A model generated the notes under the pieces. That model was not told where the DNA came from. It saw only the letters and a list, made by a program, of their open reading frames with translations, and searched no databases. From Candidatus Melainabacteria bacterium (GTDB lineage: Bacteria; Actinomycetota; Actinomycetes; Mycobacteriales; Pseudonocardiaceae): a DNA stretch of 6,679 nt. Shown piece by piece: positions 6,093 through 6,679 of the stretch. Where the stretch lies: positions 1 through 6,679 of the forward strand of contig CAJCJE010000529.1 in the NCBI GenBank assembly GCA_903970565.1, read 5' to 3'. Both the position numbers and the translations under genes were made by a program. The stretch's first letter is position 1. The number at the start of each line of letters is the position of its first letter.

Positions 6093-6679
6093 TCAGGCGG
6101 TCTGCCGCGCGTCGCGCGAGCGGGCGAAGTCCAGGTAGGTGGCCGGCTCGGCGCCGTGGTGCAGCGCGATGTCCACCGCGTCGAGCGTGGCCCCCAGGAC
6201 GCCGGACCGGCCCAGACCGGCGGCGTCCACGGCGAGCCGGACCAGTCCGCCCCTGCGGGCCGCCCGCGCCGCGCCCATCACCACCGCCAGGCAGCGCCAC
6301 GACAGGCCGTGCTCGCCCGGCCCGAAACCGATCACCCGGCCCAGCCGGACGGTGTCACGGCTCAGGTCACGAACGCCATGTAGCTCGGCACACACCCGAA
6401 AACCACTGCGGCGCAACGAGTTCAGCGCACCGGGTGCGACCACCCAGTGTGTCGGCGCGAAGCACCGGGGATGGAGGCCGAGCTGGTCGAGCCGCGTCCG
6501 GAGGCTGATCAGCTTGAGGGCGGCCTCGTGCGCGGGCACCACGGCACTGCCGATCAGCGGCCGGCGGGCGGGGCGGGCCCGGTCGGCGCTGTCGGCGCTG
6601 TCGGCATGGTCGAATCCGTGCAGCACGAGCGCGTCCCGGTCGGCGGTGCGCGCGGCGATCCAGTCGACGGCCGCCGCGT
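6093..6679 (-). CDS. DUF2334 polysaccharide deacetylase-like protein, 5'-truncated by window edge
   Basis: These are the last 194 residues of a protein resembling the actinobacterial DUF2334 group, a NodB-like branch of the polysaccharide deacetylase superfamily. Visible landmarks, counted from the first full codon, are DALVLHGFDH (15-24, the conserved metal-site-like His/Asp motif after a strand), PAHEAALKL (48-56), LGLHPRCFAPTHW (66-78), LRRSGFRVCAEL (88-99), RVIGFGPG (114-121) and GLVRLAVDAAGL (144-155). It ends with LDAVDIALHHGAEPATYLD. The frame stays open to the window edge, so the N-terminal part, with the first catalytic Asp, is outside. The in-frame GTG at 6626 would cut the HGFDH strand and is not a credible start. 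The substrate is unknown; a carbohydrate N-deacetylase role is only inferred from the fold. An in-frame tandem repeat adds Asp-Ser-Ala units after HGFDH. Confidence 0.8.
   Translation of the reverse strand, partial: AAAVDWIAARTADRDALVLHGFDHADSADSADRARPARRPLIGSAVVPAHEAALKLISLRTRLDQLGLHPRCFAPTHWVVAPGALNSLRRSGFRVCAELHGVRDLSRDTVRLGRVIGFGPGEHGLSWRCLAVVMGAARAARRGGLVRLAVDAAGLGRSGVLGATLDAVDIALHHGAEPATYLDFARSRDARQTA
6582..6605 (-). repeat. In-frame 9-base tandem repeat inside the DUF2334 gene
   Basis: The plus-strand unit GTCGGCGCT occurs twice in perfect tandem, with a third copy of its first six bases. On the coding strand it reads as Asp-Ser-Ala repeated just after the HGFDH motif. A gain or loss of units would keep the reading frame. 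Confidence 0.7.

Noticed and set aside
5473..6300. 275-codon minus-strand open frame opposite the metallo-hydrolase
   Set aside because: It is antisense to an intact metal-site protein and overlaps the end of the DUF2334 gene in another frame. Its composition is that of a shadow frame.
6624..6626. GTG at 6626 as the start of the DUF2334 protein
   Set aside because: It sits inside the DALVLHGFDH strand, and in-frame coding sequence with typical similarity continues to the window edge.

Overview
The window is very GC-rich (about 70% by eye), with G or C at most third codon positions. All recognisable proteins look actinobacterial. The sequences of PurL, PurQ, the GH25 lysozyme and the DUF2334 protein recall filamentous Pseudonocardiaceae (Amycolatopsis/Saccharothrix-like) or related actinomycetes. 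That placement comes from memory of these families; no search was run. The window reads as ordinary chromosome. I see no insertion sequence, CRISPR array, tRNA, rRNA, phage module or integration site.

Layout: (1) 1-672, plus strand, is the 3' part of a secreted GH25 muramidase whose start lies outside the window. (2) 673-839 is a convergent spacer ending in a long perfect hairpin (794-833), which probably stops transcription from both sides. (3) 840-4035, minus strand, is a compact purS-purQ-purL operon. It encodes the three-subunit FGAM synthase of de novo purine synthesis, and both gene junctions are 4-base ATGA overlaps. (4) 4036-4272 is a divergent control region. It holds a likely purS promoter, a short leader with two possible hairpins, and other inverted or direct repeats. 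(5) 4273-5265, plus strand, is an extended-SDR/epimerase-like NAD(P) protein of unknown substrate. (6) 5266-5448 is a spacer with small tandem repeats and a cluster of symmetrical elements before the next gene. (7) 5449-6084, plus strand, is a small metallo-beta-lactamase-fold hydrolase. (8) 6093-6679, minus strand, is the C-terminal part of a DUF2334 (NodB-like polysaccharide deacetylase) protein, convergent with the hydrolase and only 8 bases from it.

The best-supported functional unit is purSQL: PurQ releases ammonia from glutamine, PurS bridges the subunits, and PurL uses ATP and ammonia to convert FGAR to FGAM. The flanking genes (muramidase, SDR, metallo-hydrolase, deacetylase-like protein) are separate transcription units with no demonstrated link to purine synthesis. 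I found no convincing undescribed system. The points most worth a second look are the purS leader, where the ribosome binding site can pair with an upstream CUCC, the very long terminator-like hairpin, and the operator-like symmetry upstream of the metallo-hydrolase.
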